Shown: piece by piece, positions 26,116 to 35,409 of the stretch | Layout: each line of letters opens with the position of its first letter | How positions within the stretch are numbered: the stretch's first letter is position 1 | Assembly: GCA_964531105.1 (NCBI GenBank) | Contig: CAZHFN010000010.1 | Location: 1-64,000 of the forward strand | Direction: 5' to 3' | DNA from: UBA2256 sp964531105 | Lineage (GTDB): Bacteria; Spirochaetota; Spirochaetia; Treponematales; Rectinemataceae | Length of the DNA: 64,000 nucleotides | Program-made: the position numbers and the translations under genes | The notes under the pieces: generated by a model | Databases searched by the model: none | What the model was told of the DNA's origin: nothing | The model's input: the letters and a program-made list of their open reading frames with translations, nothing else

Positions 26116-26937
26116 ATGCTTGATTTAAATAAACTTCCCGTCATCTACCTTCCCCACGGCGGTGGCCCATGGCACGTGCTTAAGAACGACGTCGACGATA
26201 AGGTAGGTTACGAGCGCCTTAAAGAATATCTTGTCGAATTAGGCGAAAGCTTTAAAAATCGCATAACCTCAATCTTGGTTATCTCCGCCCACTGGGAGGA
26301 AAACCTTCCTGCGATCCACTTCGGGCAAAACCCTGGCATGTTCTACGATTATTCCGGGTTTCCGCAATTCACCTACAAACTGAAGTGGCCGGCCCCAGGC
26401 TCTCCAGAGCTGGCAGCCAGAATCGAGAAACTCCTGACGAGTGCGGGTATCCAAACCAAGCGGGAAACCGAGCGCGGCTACGACCACGGTACCTTTGTTC
26501 CCCTGATGCTGGCTTTTCCCGAAGCGAAAATCCCCGTTGCCCAGCTTTCTCTGATTCGCGGCCTGGATCCTGAGCGGCACATAGCCCTGGGCGCCGCATT
26601 ACAACCATTGCGGAGCGAAGGCGTGCTCATAATCGGCAGCGGAATGAGCTACCATAACATGCAGGGCTTCTTTTCGGGCGGCCCTGCGGTGGAGACGGCT
26701 TCGCGAAAGTTCGATAACTGGCTGGCGGCCGTGGTGTCCATGCCCGATCCGGCCAAGCGCCGGGCCGCCCTCACCCAGTGGAAGCGCGCCCCGGGCGGCC
26801 TGGAAAGCCACCCCCGCAGCGAACACCTGGCGCCCCTCTTCATCGTGGCGGGGGCTGCCGGCTCAGATCCGGGGCGCCGCGAGTATTCTGAGATGCTGAT
26901 GAACGCTCACATCGCAAGCCACGTATTCGGAACATGA
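26116..26937 (+). CDS. LigB-type extradiol dioxygenase (4,5-DOPA dioxygenase family)
   Basis: Class III extradiol ring-cleavage dioxygenase fold, YgiD/DODA branch, 273 residues. The iron or zinc ligands expected are His in YLPHGGGP near the N-terminus, His in ISAHWEE, and His in YDHGTFVPL and GSGMSYHN. The ATG at 26116 has AAGGAG eight bases upstream. Members of this family cleave catechols. The natural substrate of most YgiD-like proteins is unknown. It overlaps the following pectinesterase by four bases (ATGA), so the two are co-translated, an unusual partnership. Confidence 0.85.
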   Translation: MLDLNKLPVIYLPHGGGPWHVLKNDVDDKVGYERLKEYLVELGESFKNRITSILVISAHWEENLPAIHFGQNPGMFYDYSGFPQFTYKLKWPAPGSPELAARIEKLLTSAGIQTKRETERGYDHGTFVPLMLAFPEAKIPVAQLSLIRGLDPERHIALGAALQPLRSEGVLIIGSGMSYHNMQGFFSGGPAVETASRKFDNWLAAVVSMPDPAKRRAALTQWKRAPGGLESHPRSEHLAPLFIVAGAAGSDPGRREYSEMLMNAHIASHVFGT

Positions 26938-28067
26938 CTACAAAGTCGCACAACGCCATCAACCGATATGGCAGCAGTGACTCAATAGCCAAGGAGATCA
27001 GCGTGTCGCCGGAGGGTTCCGCCGAATTCCGGACCATAGGCGAGGCCCTGCATGCGGTAGAAGTGTTACGAGCAGCCAAGCTTCCCGACGCGATAAGCCT
27101 CCAGGAACAGGAGCAAATCCACATCACTATCAGTCCTGGTACCTATAAAGAAAAATTAGCGATACGTCAGCCCAATGTAACGTTGTGCGGCGCAGGGGCT
27201 GACCGCACTAAAATAGTCTGGGACGACAGCGCTACTCGCCTGTTGCCAGACGGCAAACCCATGGGCACATTCAACTCCTATACGGTCTATGTAGGAGCCA
27301 GGGGAGTGAGCTTGCAGGGGCTTAGCATTGAGAACTCGGCCGGCGACGGGCGGCTGATCGGCCCGGCGGTGGCCCTCTACGCCGACGCGGACCTCCTTAT
27401 GGTGGAAGACTGCCGGATTACATCCAGACAGGATACCCTCTGCACAGGCCCACTGCCCAAAAATCCGCCTCCTAAGGGCATAAACCTCATCCATCCCGTC
27501 GCCGGCCTCGGTGCAGACCACCCTGTACTACCCTTCCGCCAGCACTACCGGCGCTGCCTCATAGAGGGAGACGTGGACTTTATCTTCGGATCGAGCCTGG
27601 CGGTATTTGAAGCCTGCGAAATCAAGTCCCTGGTACGATTGGCGCCCCAGCCTTCGGTTGCGCCAGCCTCCGAACAACCGCCTGAGTCGCTCAAAGGCTG
27701 GATCACCGCTCCCTCCACCTACCCTGGCCAGAAAATCGGCTTTGTTTTCCTGGACTGTGCGCTGACATCGGAACTAACATCGGAGTCGCCACCAAGAGTT
27801 AAATCCGCAAACACCTACCTTGGGCGCCCTTGGAGGCACACTGGAAGGGCTGTTTTTATCCGCTGCCACATGGGAAGCCACATTCTTCCCGAAGGCTGGG
27901 ACGACTGGGGCAAGCTCGAAGCTCGCATGTACAGAGGATTCGGCGAATTCGCTTCCACAGGGCCAGGCGCTCCCGGCATAGCGGCGCGAGTGGCCTGGGC
28001 TCGAGTTCTTACCGAAACCGAGGCTGCCGCCGAAGGCGCTTGCCTTGACGAATATTGGAAGCTATAG
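26934..28067 (+). CDS. Pectinesterase (CE8) without signal peptide
   Basis: Right-handed beta-helix pectin methylesterase of 377 residues. Family motifs in order: GTYKEKLAI, the catalytic region SRQDTL, GDVDFIFG with the nucleophile Asp, and LGRPWR with the conserved Arg/Trp. No signal peptide or lipobox precedes the domain, although family members that act on polymer pectin are exported, so a cytoplasmic role on short methylated oligogalacturonides is likely. It is the last gene of a three-gene set starting at 25063. Together with kdgK and kdgA further right it suggests use of pectic sugars. Confidence 0.9.
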   Translation: MTTKSHNAINRYGSSDSIAKEISVSPEGSAEFRTIGEALHAVEVLRAAKLPDAISLQEQEQIHITISPGTYKEKLAIRQPNVTLCGAGADRTKIVWDDSATRLLPDGKPMGTFNSYTVYVGARGVSLQGLSIENSAGDGRLIGPAVALYADADLLMVEDCRITSRQDTLCTGPLPKNPPPKGINLIHPVAGLGADHPVLPFRQHYRRCLIEGDVDFIFGSSLAVFEACEIKSLVRLAPQPSVAPASEQPPESLKGWITAPSTYPGQKIGFVFLDCALTSELTSESPPRVKSANTYLGRPWRHTGRAVFIRCHMGSHILPEGWDDWGKLEARMYRGFGEFASTGPGAPGIAARVAWARVLTETEAAAEGACLDEYWKL

Positions 28068-28113
28068 GATGATTGAAGTATAAAACGTAGGCCGCAGACT
28101 GGAGTGTACCGTT

Positions 28114-28926
28114 ATGAAAAAATCCCTCTTCGCCCTCATGGCACTATGCGCCATCCTTGTAACAGGCTGTGACCAGTTCTTCCTGAGCTTCTCAAAAATG
28201 GGAGCCTACAGCCTAGTTTGGGAGGAGAACGGCGGCTCCGCCGTGGCCGACCTCAGCACTTCTCTGGTATCTACAATGCCGATTTCCATGCGCCCAGGCT
28301 ATGCCCTGGAGGGTTGGTACTCCGATTCCGCCTTCGCCAGCAAGGTGAGTTTCCCCTACGACCCGACAGCGAACACCACGCTCTACGCAAAATGGAACAC
28401 AGCATCAGAAGGTTTAGTTTTTTCAGCGAACTCCACCGGCTACAACGTATTCAACAGTACTGCACTGGGCGCCATCATCATACCCGCCTACTGGCAGGGA
28501 AAGCCCGTAACCGCCATCGAAAGCTGGGGCTTCAACTACGGCAATCACACTAGCGTAATCATTCCCTCCAGCGTGACCAGTATTGGTGCCAGCGCCTTTA
28601 TCGGAAGCTCAGGTTTTATTACTATTACCCTGCCATCAGCCCTTGTGAGTATTGGGTTAGACGCATTCAATGGTAGCGCCCTTAGCTCCATTACCATTCC
28701 CGCAAAGGTCACATCCATAGAAAGTGCAGCATTCTACAATTGTACTTCCCTCACTTCGGTTACCGTAGAAGCCCTCACCCCACCGACGATAGCCCCTGAC
28801 ATATTCTATACTTCGACAAACACAATCCCTGCCGGCCTCGTCATACGCGTCCCGGCCGCCAGTTTGAACGCCTACAAGGCTGCCTATGGATGGAACGTCT
28901 ATAGTTCCAACATAGTTTCACAGTAA
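28114..28926 (+). CDS. Surface lipoprotein with InlB B-repeat and BspA-type leucine-rich repeats
   Basis: Lipoprotein of 270 residues with lipobox VTGC (Cys about residue 19). Residues about 33-95 form one Listeria-Bacteroides (Flg_new/InlB B) repeat, seen as MRPGYALEGWYSD and LYAKWN. Residues about 140-225 are BspA-type leucine-rich repeats (IIPSSVTSIGASAF, LPSALVSIGLDAF, IPAKVTSIESAAF). Similar BspA-like proteins of treponemes mediate adhesion. It is followed 11 bp later by an outer-membrane barrel gene in the same orientation. The ligand is unknown. Confidence 0.85.
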   Translation: MKKSLFALMALCAILVTGCDQFFLSFSKMGAYSLVWEENGGSAVADLSTSLVSTMPISMRPGYALEGWYSDSAFASKVSFPYDPTANTTLYAKWNTASEGLVFSANSTGYNVFNSTALGAIIIPAYWQGKPVTAIESWGFNYGNHTSVIIPSSVTSIGASAFIGSSGFITITLPSALVSIGLDAFNGSALSSITIPAKVTSIESAAFYNCTSLTSVTVEALTPPTIAPDIFYTSTNTIPAGLVIRVPAASLNAYKAAYGWNVYSSNIVSQ

Positions 28927-28937
28927 GGAGAAACGTC

Positions 28938-29966
28938 ATGACAACCAAGAATCGATGCATCGCTAGGCGGTTTCTCCTCAGCTTCAGTTTTATCGCCGTA
29001 TCGCTTTTCGCCCTCGCCCTTCCTCTTGCTGCCCAGAACCCTGTCCCCTCGCTGAGCATGTGGAATCGGGGAGTCTACAACCTCTACTCCAGCGATGGAA
29101 CCACAAGCCTGGGACCCAACTGGATGGGCTATGCCACCGCTCAGGGTTTCTACAATTCCTTGAGCATGAACTGGGCGAGCCCCCAAGTGAGCTGGACCAT
29201 GACAGCAGAATGGGATGGGGACGGGAAGCTCTATCCTATCTATCTTCGAGACTTCTCCGGCGGCTTTGTGCTTTTCGACGGACTCGCCAGGCTCACCGCG
29301 GGCAAGGTCCTCTCCGATGAATATCGACTCAAGAATTTTGACTACTCGGGATTTTCCACACGCATTGCCAATGCCAAGACAGGGCTCCTCGTCCAGGTCT
29401 TTCCTGTAAAGGAACTTTCAGTAGGCGCATTTCTCCCCATGCCGGTGGCTGCCCAGGGGCTCAATATCACCCTGGCCAATACCAATTTTGGTCTTCAGTG
29501 GGCGCCCGCCGAAAAAATCCTCGTAAAAACATCCCTGCGCCTCGAGCCCAGCTCGGCGGGCGACCGCGAGGCCTCCATAGGCTTCACCCTCAGCCCGGTG
29601 GAAAACAGCAGCGTCAGCCTTGGCTACACATTCCGCGATGTTGCCCAGACCCACGCCGTACTGCTGGACGCTTCCTACCGCCTCGGTACAGTTCCCCTCA
29701 AAGCCTTTGCCGACCTGGCATTAAGCCCCTCGGGAATAGGTTGGGGTGGAAAAATAAACGCAGAATACGGCCTCCCCGATACCCCTTACACCATCGGGGC
29801 ATCAGTTTCCTACGGGGATGATGATTTCTGGGGCTTGAGCGGACTCGATATGAATCCTTACTTCCGCTACGACCTGCAGGGAGGCTCGCTCCAGGCTGGC
29901 CTCGACCTCAGCTACAAGACCGCCTGGGCTTACAAGCTCCAGCTGGCCTACACAGTGGGGTTTTAG
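28938..29966 (+). CDS. Putative outer-membrane beta-barrel protein
   Basis: Exported protein of 342 residues with a signal peptide ending PLAAQ (about residue 34). The mature part is built of amphipathic strands about every 12-16 residues and ends LQLAYTVGF, an aromatic C-terminal signal typical of barrels. No known family was recognised. It lies directly after a BspA-type lipoprotein, so both may be displayed at the same surface. It could be a porin or a structural barrel. Confidence 0.6.
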   Translation: MTTKNRCIARRFLLSFSFIAVSLFALALPLAAQNPVPSLSMWNRGVYNLYSSDGTTSLGPNWMGYATAQGFYNSLSMNWASPQVSWTMTAEWDGDGKLYPIYLRDFSGGFVLFDGLARLTAGKVLSDEYRLKNFDYSGFSTRIANAKTGLLVQVFPVKELSVGAFLPMPVAAQGLNITLANTNFGLQWAPAEKILVKTSLRLEPSSAGDREASIGFTLSPVENSSVSLGYTFRDVAQTHAVLLDASYRLGTVPLKAFADLALSPSGIGWGGKINAEYGLPDTPYTIGASVSYGDDDFWGLSGLDMNPYFRYDLQGGSLQAGLDLSYKTAWAYKLQLAYTVGF

Positions 29967-30009
29967 TACACGGAAAGGGCGGAACAATTGCGTTAAGGCA
30001 TGGAGAGTT

Positions 30010-30963
30010 CTAGAACATCTTCCCCACAAAGGCCATGTAGACAGGAATTGAAACGAGGCTGAGCAGTGTGGTCAGCGAAGTGCCTAAACCTGCGTATTCC
30101 GAGTCGGCTTTATAGGCCTCGGCCAGGATTGGCGTCTGAGTCATGGCGGGCATGGCAGCCTGGATTACGAAAACCTGCTTCATTAAAACAGGAAAGTCCC
30201 CGTTTTTCACCATCAAAAAGACAATAAGTGGAGTAAAGACAAATCGTCCGGCCACCAGGACGAGCATGTCCAGGCCGAAGCGGAGTTTCTTCCAGTCAAC
30301 CCGGGCTATCACGATACCCACAAATAGCATTGAAAGAGGCGTTGTCATATTACCCAGGTATTTACTCGTGTCCATGACCCATCGGGGAAGGCGGATTTCT
30401 AGCATTATTAAAATGACGGCGACGAGAAAGGCTACCAAGGGCGGCGAGAAGAGCCGCTTTAGCCCCGAGAGCGAGAGAAGCGAAGGCCTTGAGCCACCTG
30501 ATCGCAGCGCTCCGTCGTTAGCAATGGCGAAGGTGCCGATAGTCCAGAAGCAGGTTGTATTGGCGATATAATAGAGCAGTGCATAGGGAATGCTCACATC
30601 GCCGAAAAGTAGGATATTGACCGGTAAGCCTATAAAAATCGCATTGGAGAGAGAGAACATGGACGCGAAGGTCCCCCGCCGTCCCTTGGGAATCCTTATG
30701 AGCACAGCTAAAAGAGAGGCCAGGATAAAACCGGAGATCATTGTAATGAAGGGCACGGGCAAGCCCGGAAGCATCGAAATGAGCCCTTGCCGATCGTAAC
30801 CGCTCATAAGATTAGAGATCATGTAGGCAGGTAGGGCGATGGAAACCACCAGCCGCGACACCAAAGAAGCCGAAGCCCCCGCAAACCAGCCCCGCTTGGC
30901 AAGAATGAAGCCCAAGCCGATCATGACAATAACCGAAAGCACACTCTGCAACGCTGAAAACAT
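30010..30963 (-). CDS. AEC-family transporter (auxin efflux carrier superfamily)
   Basis: Ten-helix membrane carrier of 317 residues. It shows the two inverted five-helix halves of the AEC/BART superfamily, with ALPAYMISNLMSG in helix 2 and VIQAAMPAMTQTPILAE near the end. Bacterial members such as MdcF, MleP and YwkB move malonate, malate or similar acids. The substrate here is not known. GAGG lies just before the ATG. It is separated from the osmoprotectant operon by 82 bp and could be a late member of that transcript. Confidence 0.88.
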   Translation of the reverse strand: MFSALQSVLSVIVMIGLGFILAKRGWFAGASASLVSRLVVSIALPAYMISNLMSGYDRQGLISMLPGLPVPFITMISGFILASLLAVLIRIPKGRRGTFASMFSLSNAIFIGLPVNILLFGDVSIPYALLYYIANTTCFWTIGTFAIANDGALRSGGSRPSLLSLSGLKRLFSPPLVAFLVAVILIMLEIRLPRWVMDTSKYLGNMTTPLSMLFVGIVIARVDWKKLRFGLDMLVLVAGRFVFTPLIVFLMVKNGDFPVLMKQVFVIQAAMPAMTQTPILAEAYKADSEYAGLGTSLTTLLSLVSIPVYMAFVGKMF

Positions 30964-31045
30964 GGCCTCATCCTATCTAAAAGATATAGTGAAGGACAAT
31001 AGCGCTACTATCCAAATATTTTTTCTACCATTCCATGCAAATTAT

Positions 31046-31804
31046 TTAGACCGAACCGAGCCTCCGTTCTAGGCGAAATTCCAGGCGGCGTAGCGCAGAA
31101 TCTACAAAGAGTGCAAGACAGGCGACGGGCAGGGAACCCTGGAGTATCAGGACAGGATCGAAGGAGCGCAGTCCCGACACGATGGGAATACCTAATCCCC
31201 CCGCACCCACCGCAGCCCCAATAGTAGCGGCCGATATATTGATCAAGAGCGAAATTCTCAAACCCTGAAGAACCAGAGGCATGGCCAGAGGAAGCCTCAG
31301 TCGCTTGAGAATCTGCTTTTCGTCCATGCCCAGGCCTACCGCCGAATCCACCAGTTCAGGACTGATCGACAAAAGACCTTCCACAGTATTCCTGAACACC
31401 GGTAAGAGACCGTAAAAAAAGAGGGCTATGGCGACCGGCACGAATCCGTAGCCAGTTAGGGGAATAAGGAGGGCCATCACCGCCACAGTGGGAAGGGTTT
31501 CGACAACCGAAGATGCAGACATGACAAGGCTTCTCATACTCGTAAAACGGCTTCTCGATAAAAGCAAGGCGGAACCGAAGGCAATAAATGCTGAAAGCAG
31601 GCTAGTAGCCGAGGCTAGGGCTAAATGCTCCAGTGCCAGTAACCAGAGAGGATCCCTCTGCGTGTAGATGGTTTTTCGACTGATCAAAGGTTGCAACAGG
31701 CTTTCAATCAATGGAAAGAAAAAGATAATAAATACGAAGAGCACAAAAAATACCAGCGGTTCCGCCCAACGCGAAGTTCGCCTGTTGGGTCTTCTATTTT
31801 TCAT
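31046..31804 (-). CDS. Osmoprotectant ABC transporter permease (OpuCB/OpuBB type)
   Basis: Inner-membrane permease of 252 residues with about six helices and the EAA-like loop VGLGMDEKQILKRLRLPLAM, which contacts the ATPase. The C-terminal AVGAGGLGIPIVSGL matches the choline/glycine betaine class. It begins within the end of the ATPase gene (11-base overlap), so the two are translationally coupled. It is the second permease of this importer. Confidence 0.88.
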   Translation of the reverse strand: MKNRRPNRRTSRWAEPLVFFVLFVFIIFFFPLIESLLQPLISRKTIYTQRDPLWLLALEHLALASATSLLSAFIAFGSALLLSRSRFTSMRSLVMSASSVVETLPTVAVMALLIPLTGYGFVPVAIALFFYGLLPVFRNTVEGLLSISPELVDSAVGLGMDEKQILKRLRLPLAMPLVLQGLRISLLINISAATIGAAVGAGGLGIPIVSGLRSFDPVLILQGSLPVACLALFVDSALRRLEFRLERRLGSV

Positions 31805-32765
31805 CCGAAAGTTCCCGCGCTAAATCTTGAAACCGCACAACGCTATTATCGGTGCCAGCAACCTCAACCCAAGACATTCCCGATTCGAGCATGGCTAAGA
31901 GTGCATCGGCGAGGCTGGCCGAAGGCTCTATGATCTTAATAGATCCACCACTTTTATCATTGCGCGATTCTGGAGAATTTTTTTTCAATTCATTCTTTTT
32001 TGTAATTAGGGGTGCAACAGGAATTCGTCCCAGCAATTCCAGCCTGTAGCGCGAACCGAAAAAATCACGCACAAAGGCTTCGGCAGGCTTCAAGAGAAAC
32101 TCCAAAGCCGGCCCGGACTGAACCAGCCTTCCCTGATAGAGAAGGCTGAGCCTGTCACCTAACAGTACGGCCTCGGCCACATCGTGGGTAACGAAGACTA
32201 CAGTTTTCTCCAGGCTCTGTTGTATACGCAAAAACTCAGCCTGCAAAGCCACTCTCGTCTGAATATCCAAGGCACCGAAGGGTTCATCCATAAGAAGCAC
32301 CGGGGGATTGGCTGCCAAGGCTCGGGCCACCCCCACCCGCTGGGCTTCACCTCCTGAAAGCTGCCTCGGGAATCGCCCAACGTAATCTTGCGATAATCGT
32401 ACAAGATTCAGTAACTCAAGGATCCTGGAGTCTATGCGCGCTTTAGGCCAGCCTAAAAGCTCAGGAGCAATGGCGATATTCTCACCCACCGTAAGATGGG
32501 GGAATAATCCTATGCCCTGGACTACATAACCCATGCTCCGCCTCAAGGCAATTGAATCCAGAGCTTCAGCCTCACGGCCATCCACAAGTATCCTGCCTGA
32601 GTCGGGCTCTAGCATCCTGTTGAGCAGGCGCAAAAGGGTAGATTTGCCGCTTCCCGAAGGTCCTAGAAGTACACTCACCTTACCTTCAGGAAATTCCAGG
32701 CTCACCCCATCCAGTGCCCTCGTAGAACCGTAGCGCTTGGTTACCGCTTCAACTGCGAGTCTCAT
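31794..32765 (-). CDS. Osmoprotectant ABC transporter ATPase
   Basis: ABC ATPase of 323 residues. Walker A is LLGPSGSGKSTLLRLL (about residue 33), the Q-loop is in MGYVVQGIGLFPHL, the signature is QLSGGEAQRVGVARAL and Walker B is VLLMDEPFGALD, followed by the H-loop VFVTHDV. A C-terminal extension (about 270-323) resembles a single CBS half (SLADALLAMLESGMSWVEV), where full OpuCA has two. That could alter sensing of ionic strength. It overlaps both neighbours. Confidence 0.93.
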   Translation of the reverse strand: MRLAVEAVTKRYGSTRALDGVSLEFPEGKVSVLLGPSGSGKSTLLRLLNRMLEPDSGRILVDGREAEALDSIALRRSMGYVVQGIGLFPHLTVGENIAIAPELLGWPKARIDSRILELLNLVRLSQDYVGRFPRQLSGGEAQRVGVARALAANPPVLLMDEPFGALDIQTRVALQAEFLRIQQSLEKTVVFVTHDVAEAVLLGDRLSLLYQGRLVQSGPALEFLLKPAEAFVRDFFGSRYRLELLGRIPVAPLITKKNELKKNSPESRNDKSGGSIKIIEPSASLADALLAMLESGMSWVEVAGTDNSVVRFQDLARELSDEK

Positions 32766-34033
32766 GTTGCGCGCCCCTTAGAATATGCCGCGAAGCTGCG
32801 TTCCGCCCAGCCCAGGCCGCGATCGGCCACGAACGCCGCAGCCGCCACCGCCAAAGAACCCAGGAGTACCAAATCCGGCGCGGCCTGGGCCAGCCCAAGA
32901 AATATCAGGCTCCCAAGCCCCCCTCCCCCCACTAGCCCGGCCAGCACCGCGTTGCCCATGTTCTGCGCCAGCGCCGTCCTGAAGCCAGCCGCCAAGGCTC
33001 CCGCCGCCAGGGGCAGCTCCACTCTTAAAAACACCTGAATCGGCTTCATGCCCATGCCCTTGGCCACATCCCTCACCGAAGGATCGATCATGGCAAAGCC
33101 CGCCTTGGCGTTGGCCAGAAGGGGCAAGAGCGCATAGAGGAAGAGTGCTATCGAAGCAGGAGCCCAGCCCGTGCCCCGCACCCCCAAGCCCGGCGCCAGC
33201 CGACCCAGGGCGGCGAGCGGCCCTATGAGCAAACCTATGAGGGCTAGAGTGGGCACTACCTGGGCCATGTTGGCGATAAAGAAGAAAAATCTGTCCATCC
33301 AAGGCCTGGAAGAACTCGCCCAGCCCAGGGGTATGGCGATCAGCAAGGCAGCCAGGCTGGGAAACAGCGCATAGGCCACATGCCTCAGAAGCTCCCGTCC
33401 AAAGCTTTGAGACCGCAGGGCGAATTCCTTAAACAAGGAGAGACCGTCGTATGCCCCGGCCAGAGCCAAGCCCAGCATGAGAAAAGCGGCTATAATTCCA
33501 ACCCACTTCAGTCCACGCCCGACACCTGCCAAAGGCTCCGCGCCTGCATAAATCACGAAGACAAAACCAAGGGCCGCCCAATACCCCAAGCCCAAGCTGA
33601 TCCGGGATGAAGGTCCTATCGCAGAGGCCGCACCCTGGCCAGGGCTGCCCACAGCCGGGAGCGGAATTTCCAACCCCGAAGCAGCGCCTCCGAAACCCTG
33701 TACAAAGCTTTTCACTAAACCTTCCGCCAAGGCGGGCAGAAGGACGAGAAGGATGGCTATGCCAAGAAAAGCGCTAACCGCGAAGATGCGTCGCCTCCGC
33801 GAAGCGGCCGATGACTGGAGAATGAATGCAAAAACTACCGCCAATAGAGCAATTGCCGCAAAATAAAGAGGCGACACCTGGAGCAGTCTTATGCCTATAC
33901 CCGAGGAAACCCTGTTAGGCCGCAGGCTGAACAGGGGGAAAAATCCCAGGGACAGCAAAAGACTCAAGGCGCCTGCGATAACCAGGGAGTAATCGCCGCC
34001 GAGTCGTCCCGACTCCCGAGCGGAAGGCTTCAT
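32762..34033 (-). CDS. Osmoprotectant ABC transporter permease, long form
   Basis: Permease of 423 residues, longer than typical OpuCD because about 200 N-terminal residues add four or more extra hydrophobic helices. The C-terminal part holds the transport domain with GMGMKPIQVFLRVELPLAAG and GGGGLGSLIFLGL. This layout is seen in some OpuBB/YehY-type permeases, whose E. coli member has a low affinity for betaine. It overlaps the ATPase gene and the binding-protein gene by four bases each. Confidence 0.87.
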   Translation of the reverse strand: MKPSARESGRLGGDYSLVIAGALSLLLSLGFFPLFSLRPNRVSSGIGIRLLQVSPLYFAAIALLAVVFAFILQSSAASRRRRIFAVSAFLGIAILLVLLPALAEGLVKSFVQGFGGAASGLEIPLPAVGSPGQGAASAIGPSSRISLGLGYWAALGFVFVIYAGAEPLAGVGRGLKWVGIIAAFLMLGLALAGAYDGLSLFKEFALRSQSFGRELLRHVAYALFPSLAALLIAIPLGWASSSRPWMDRFFFFIANMAQVVPTLALIGLLIGPLAALGRLAPGLGVRGTGWAPASIALFLYALLPLLANAKAGFAMIDPSVRDVAKGMGMKPIQVFLRVELPLAAGALAAGFRTALAQNMGNAVLAGLVGGGGLGSLIFLGLAQAAPDLVLLGSLAVAAAAFVADRGLGWAERSFAAYSKGRAT

Positions 34034-34971
34034 TTAGTCAAAAAGCCCTTCTCCACCAGGTATTCCTTGGCAACCTCGTCGGCGCTCCTGCCGGCAAAGG
34101 CAATCTGGGCGTTGAGTTTCTGTAAAGTTTCTAGCTCCAGAGATTCAAATACCGGCTTGAGCAGGTCGGCAATGGCTGGGTACTTCTTCAGCTTGGCCTC
34201 GAGGATAACAGGCGTAGGCAGATAGACCGGGGGAATGCTCTCAGGATCGCCCAGAACGAGAAGATCCAGGGTATTGAGAGAGCCGTCGGTGCCATATACA
34301 AGGGAAACGTTGACATCGTTCGTCCCCTCCGCCAGAGCCTTGAGCATTTCCGCCGTGTTGCCCGAGGACAGCAGCACCAACTGGCTCTTGTCCAGCTTGA
34401 AACCGTAGGCTTCCTCCAACCCTAAAAGTCCGAGAGGGTTGTCAGCAAAAGACTGGGCGCAGATGAGCTTAATCTTGCCCCCAGCATTCACGTAGGCAGC
34501 CAAGGCGGGAAGGTCGCGGATTCCCGTCTCCTCGGCAAACTGCCGCCGCACCGCCAAGGCCTCCGTATTATTGGCAAGAGCCGGAGTGAGCCAAACAATA
34601 CCCTTTGCTGCATCCAGTTCCTTGGTCTTGGCATAGCCGGCTTGGGGATCGGACCAGAGCGCCGAATCCTGGCCTTCGTGGTAATACTGTCCTGAGCCTG
34701 TATAATCCACCACCAGATGGACTTCGCCAGCCTCCAGGGCGCGCCGCAGGACATCGGGAGTGCCGAACTCGGTCTTGTCCAGCACGGGAATCTTCTTAGA
34801 CTCCAGAAGCGCGACGATCATCTTGCCTAAGAGCGCTCCCTCCGAGTCGATCATGGTAGCTACGGTAACGGCGTTTTTCGATTTGTCGCCGGCGCAGGAT
34901 AGGGTGGACAAGGCTATGAGAACAACCGCGATGAGAGAGAAAACAGCTTTGTTTCGAGATTTGGATTTCAT
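34030..34971 (-). CDS. Osmoprotectant-binding lipoprotein (OpuCC/OsmX type)
   Basis: Substrate receptor of the importer, 313 residues. The lipobox is TLSCA (Cys about residue 26). The OpuAC-type domain follows, with VDYTGSGQYY, FADNPLGLLGLEEAYGF and SLVYGTDGSLNTLDLLVL typical of glycine betaine, carnitine or choline receptors. It is the first gene of the four-gene operon 34971-31046. An aromatic cage for a quaternary amine may exist but cannot be placed without structure. Confidence 0.9.
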   Translation of the reverse strand: MKSKSRNKAVFSLIAVVLIALSTLSCAGDKSKNAVTVATMIDSEGALLGKMIVALLESKKIPVLDKTEFGTPDVLRRALEAGEVHLVVDYTGSGQYYHEGQDSALWSDPQAGYAKTKELDAAKGIVWLTPALANNTEALAVRRQFAEETGIRDLPALAAYVNAGGKIKLICAQSFADNPLGLLGLEEAYGFKLDKSQLVLLSSGNTAEMLKALAEGTNDVNVSLVYGTDGSLNTLDLLVLGDPESIPPVYLPTPVILEAKLKKYPAIADLLKPVFESLELETLQKLNAQIAFAGRSADEVAKEYLVEKGFLTK

Positions 34972-35101
34972 GGCTAATCCTTTGCCGGCACACAGCCCGC
35001 CAACTCATTTAAAGCAACTATGAAGGGCATTATCGGCCTGCACCCTCAGTATAGGCGGCCGCATCTGTATGCGAAAGCTTGAATACTGCTGTGAAGTTCT
35101 C

Positions 35102-35146
35102 TTGACAGTTTCGTATATACACAATACTTTTGTATATACACGGAGG
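35102..35146 (+). promoter_or_regulatory. vapBC promoter and operator repeats
   Basis: TTGACA (35102-35107) is followed after 17 bp by TACTTT (35125-35130). The ten-base repeat GTATATACAC occurs at 35113-35122 and 35132-35141, 19 bp apart, each containing the palindrome GTATATAC. The position over the promoter suggests VapB/VapBC autorepression. GGAGG at 35142-35146 is the ribosome-binding site. Confidence 0.6.
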
Positions 35147-35151
35147 CTTGA

Positions 35152-35409
35152 ATGGCTATCAGCATAAGAAACCCAAGGGTTGAAAAATTAGCCAAGACAC
35201 TTGCCAAGCGTCATGGGATCAGCATGACAGAAGCAATAGAACAAGCGCTGGAAGCCCGCATATCCTCTCAGAATGAAAGCCGCAAGCCACTAAAGGACAG
35301 CTTGGCGCAGATAGCTACTGAATGCGCCGCCCTCCCCGACCTGGACACACGAAGCGCCGACGAAATTCTCGGGTACGGAGAATCCGGGGGGTTCATCAAT
35401 GGTCATTGA
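35152..35409 (+). CDS. vapB: VapB-type antitoxin (Rv0623/PSK family)
   Basis: Antitoxin of 85 residues with an N-terminal ribbon-helix-helix-like segment (AISIRNPRVEKLAKTLAKRHG, then MTEAIEQAL) typical of the Rv0623/PSK VapB group. The acidic C-terminus (DLDTRSADEILGYGE) would wrap around the toxin. It precedes vapC with an 11-base overlap. Two operator repeats sit over its promoter. GGAGG precedes the ATG. Confidence 0.88.
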   Translation: MAISIRNPRVEKLAKTLAKRHGISMTEAIEQALEARISSQNESRKPLKDSLAQIATECAALPDLDTRSADEILGYGESGGFINGH

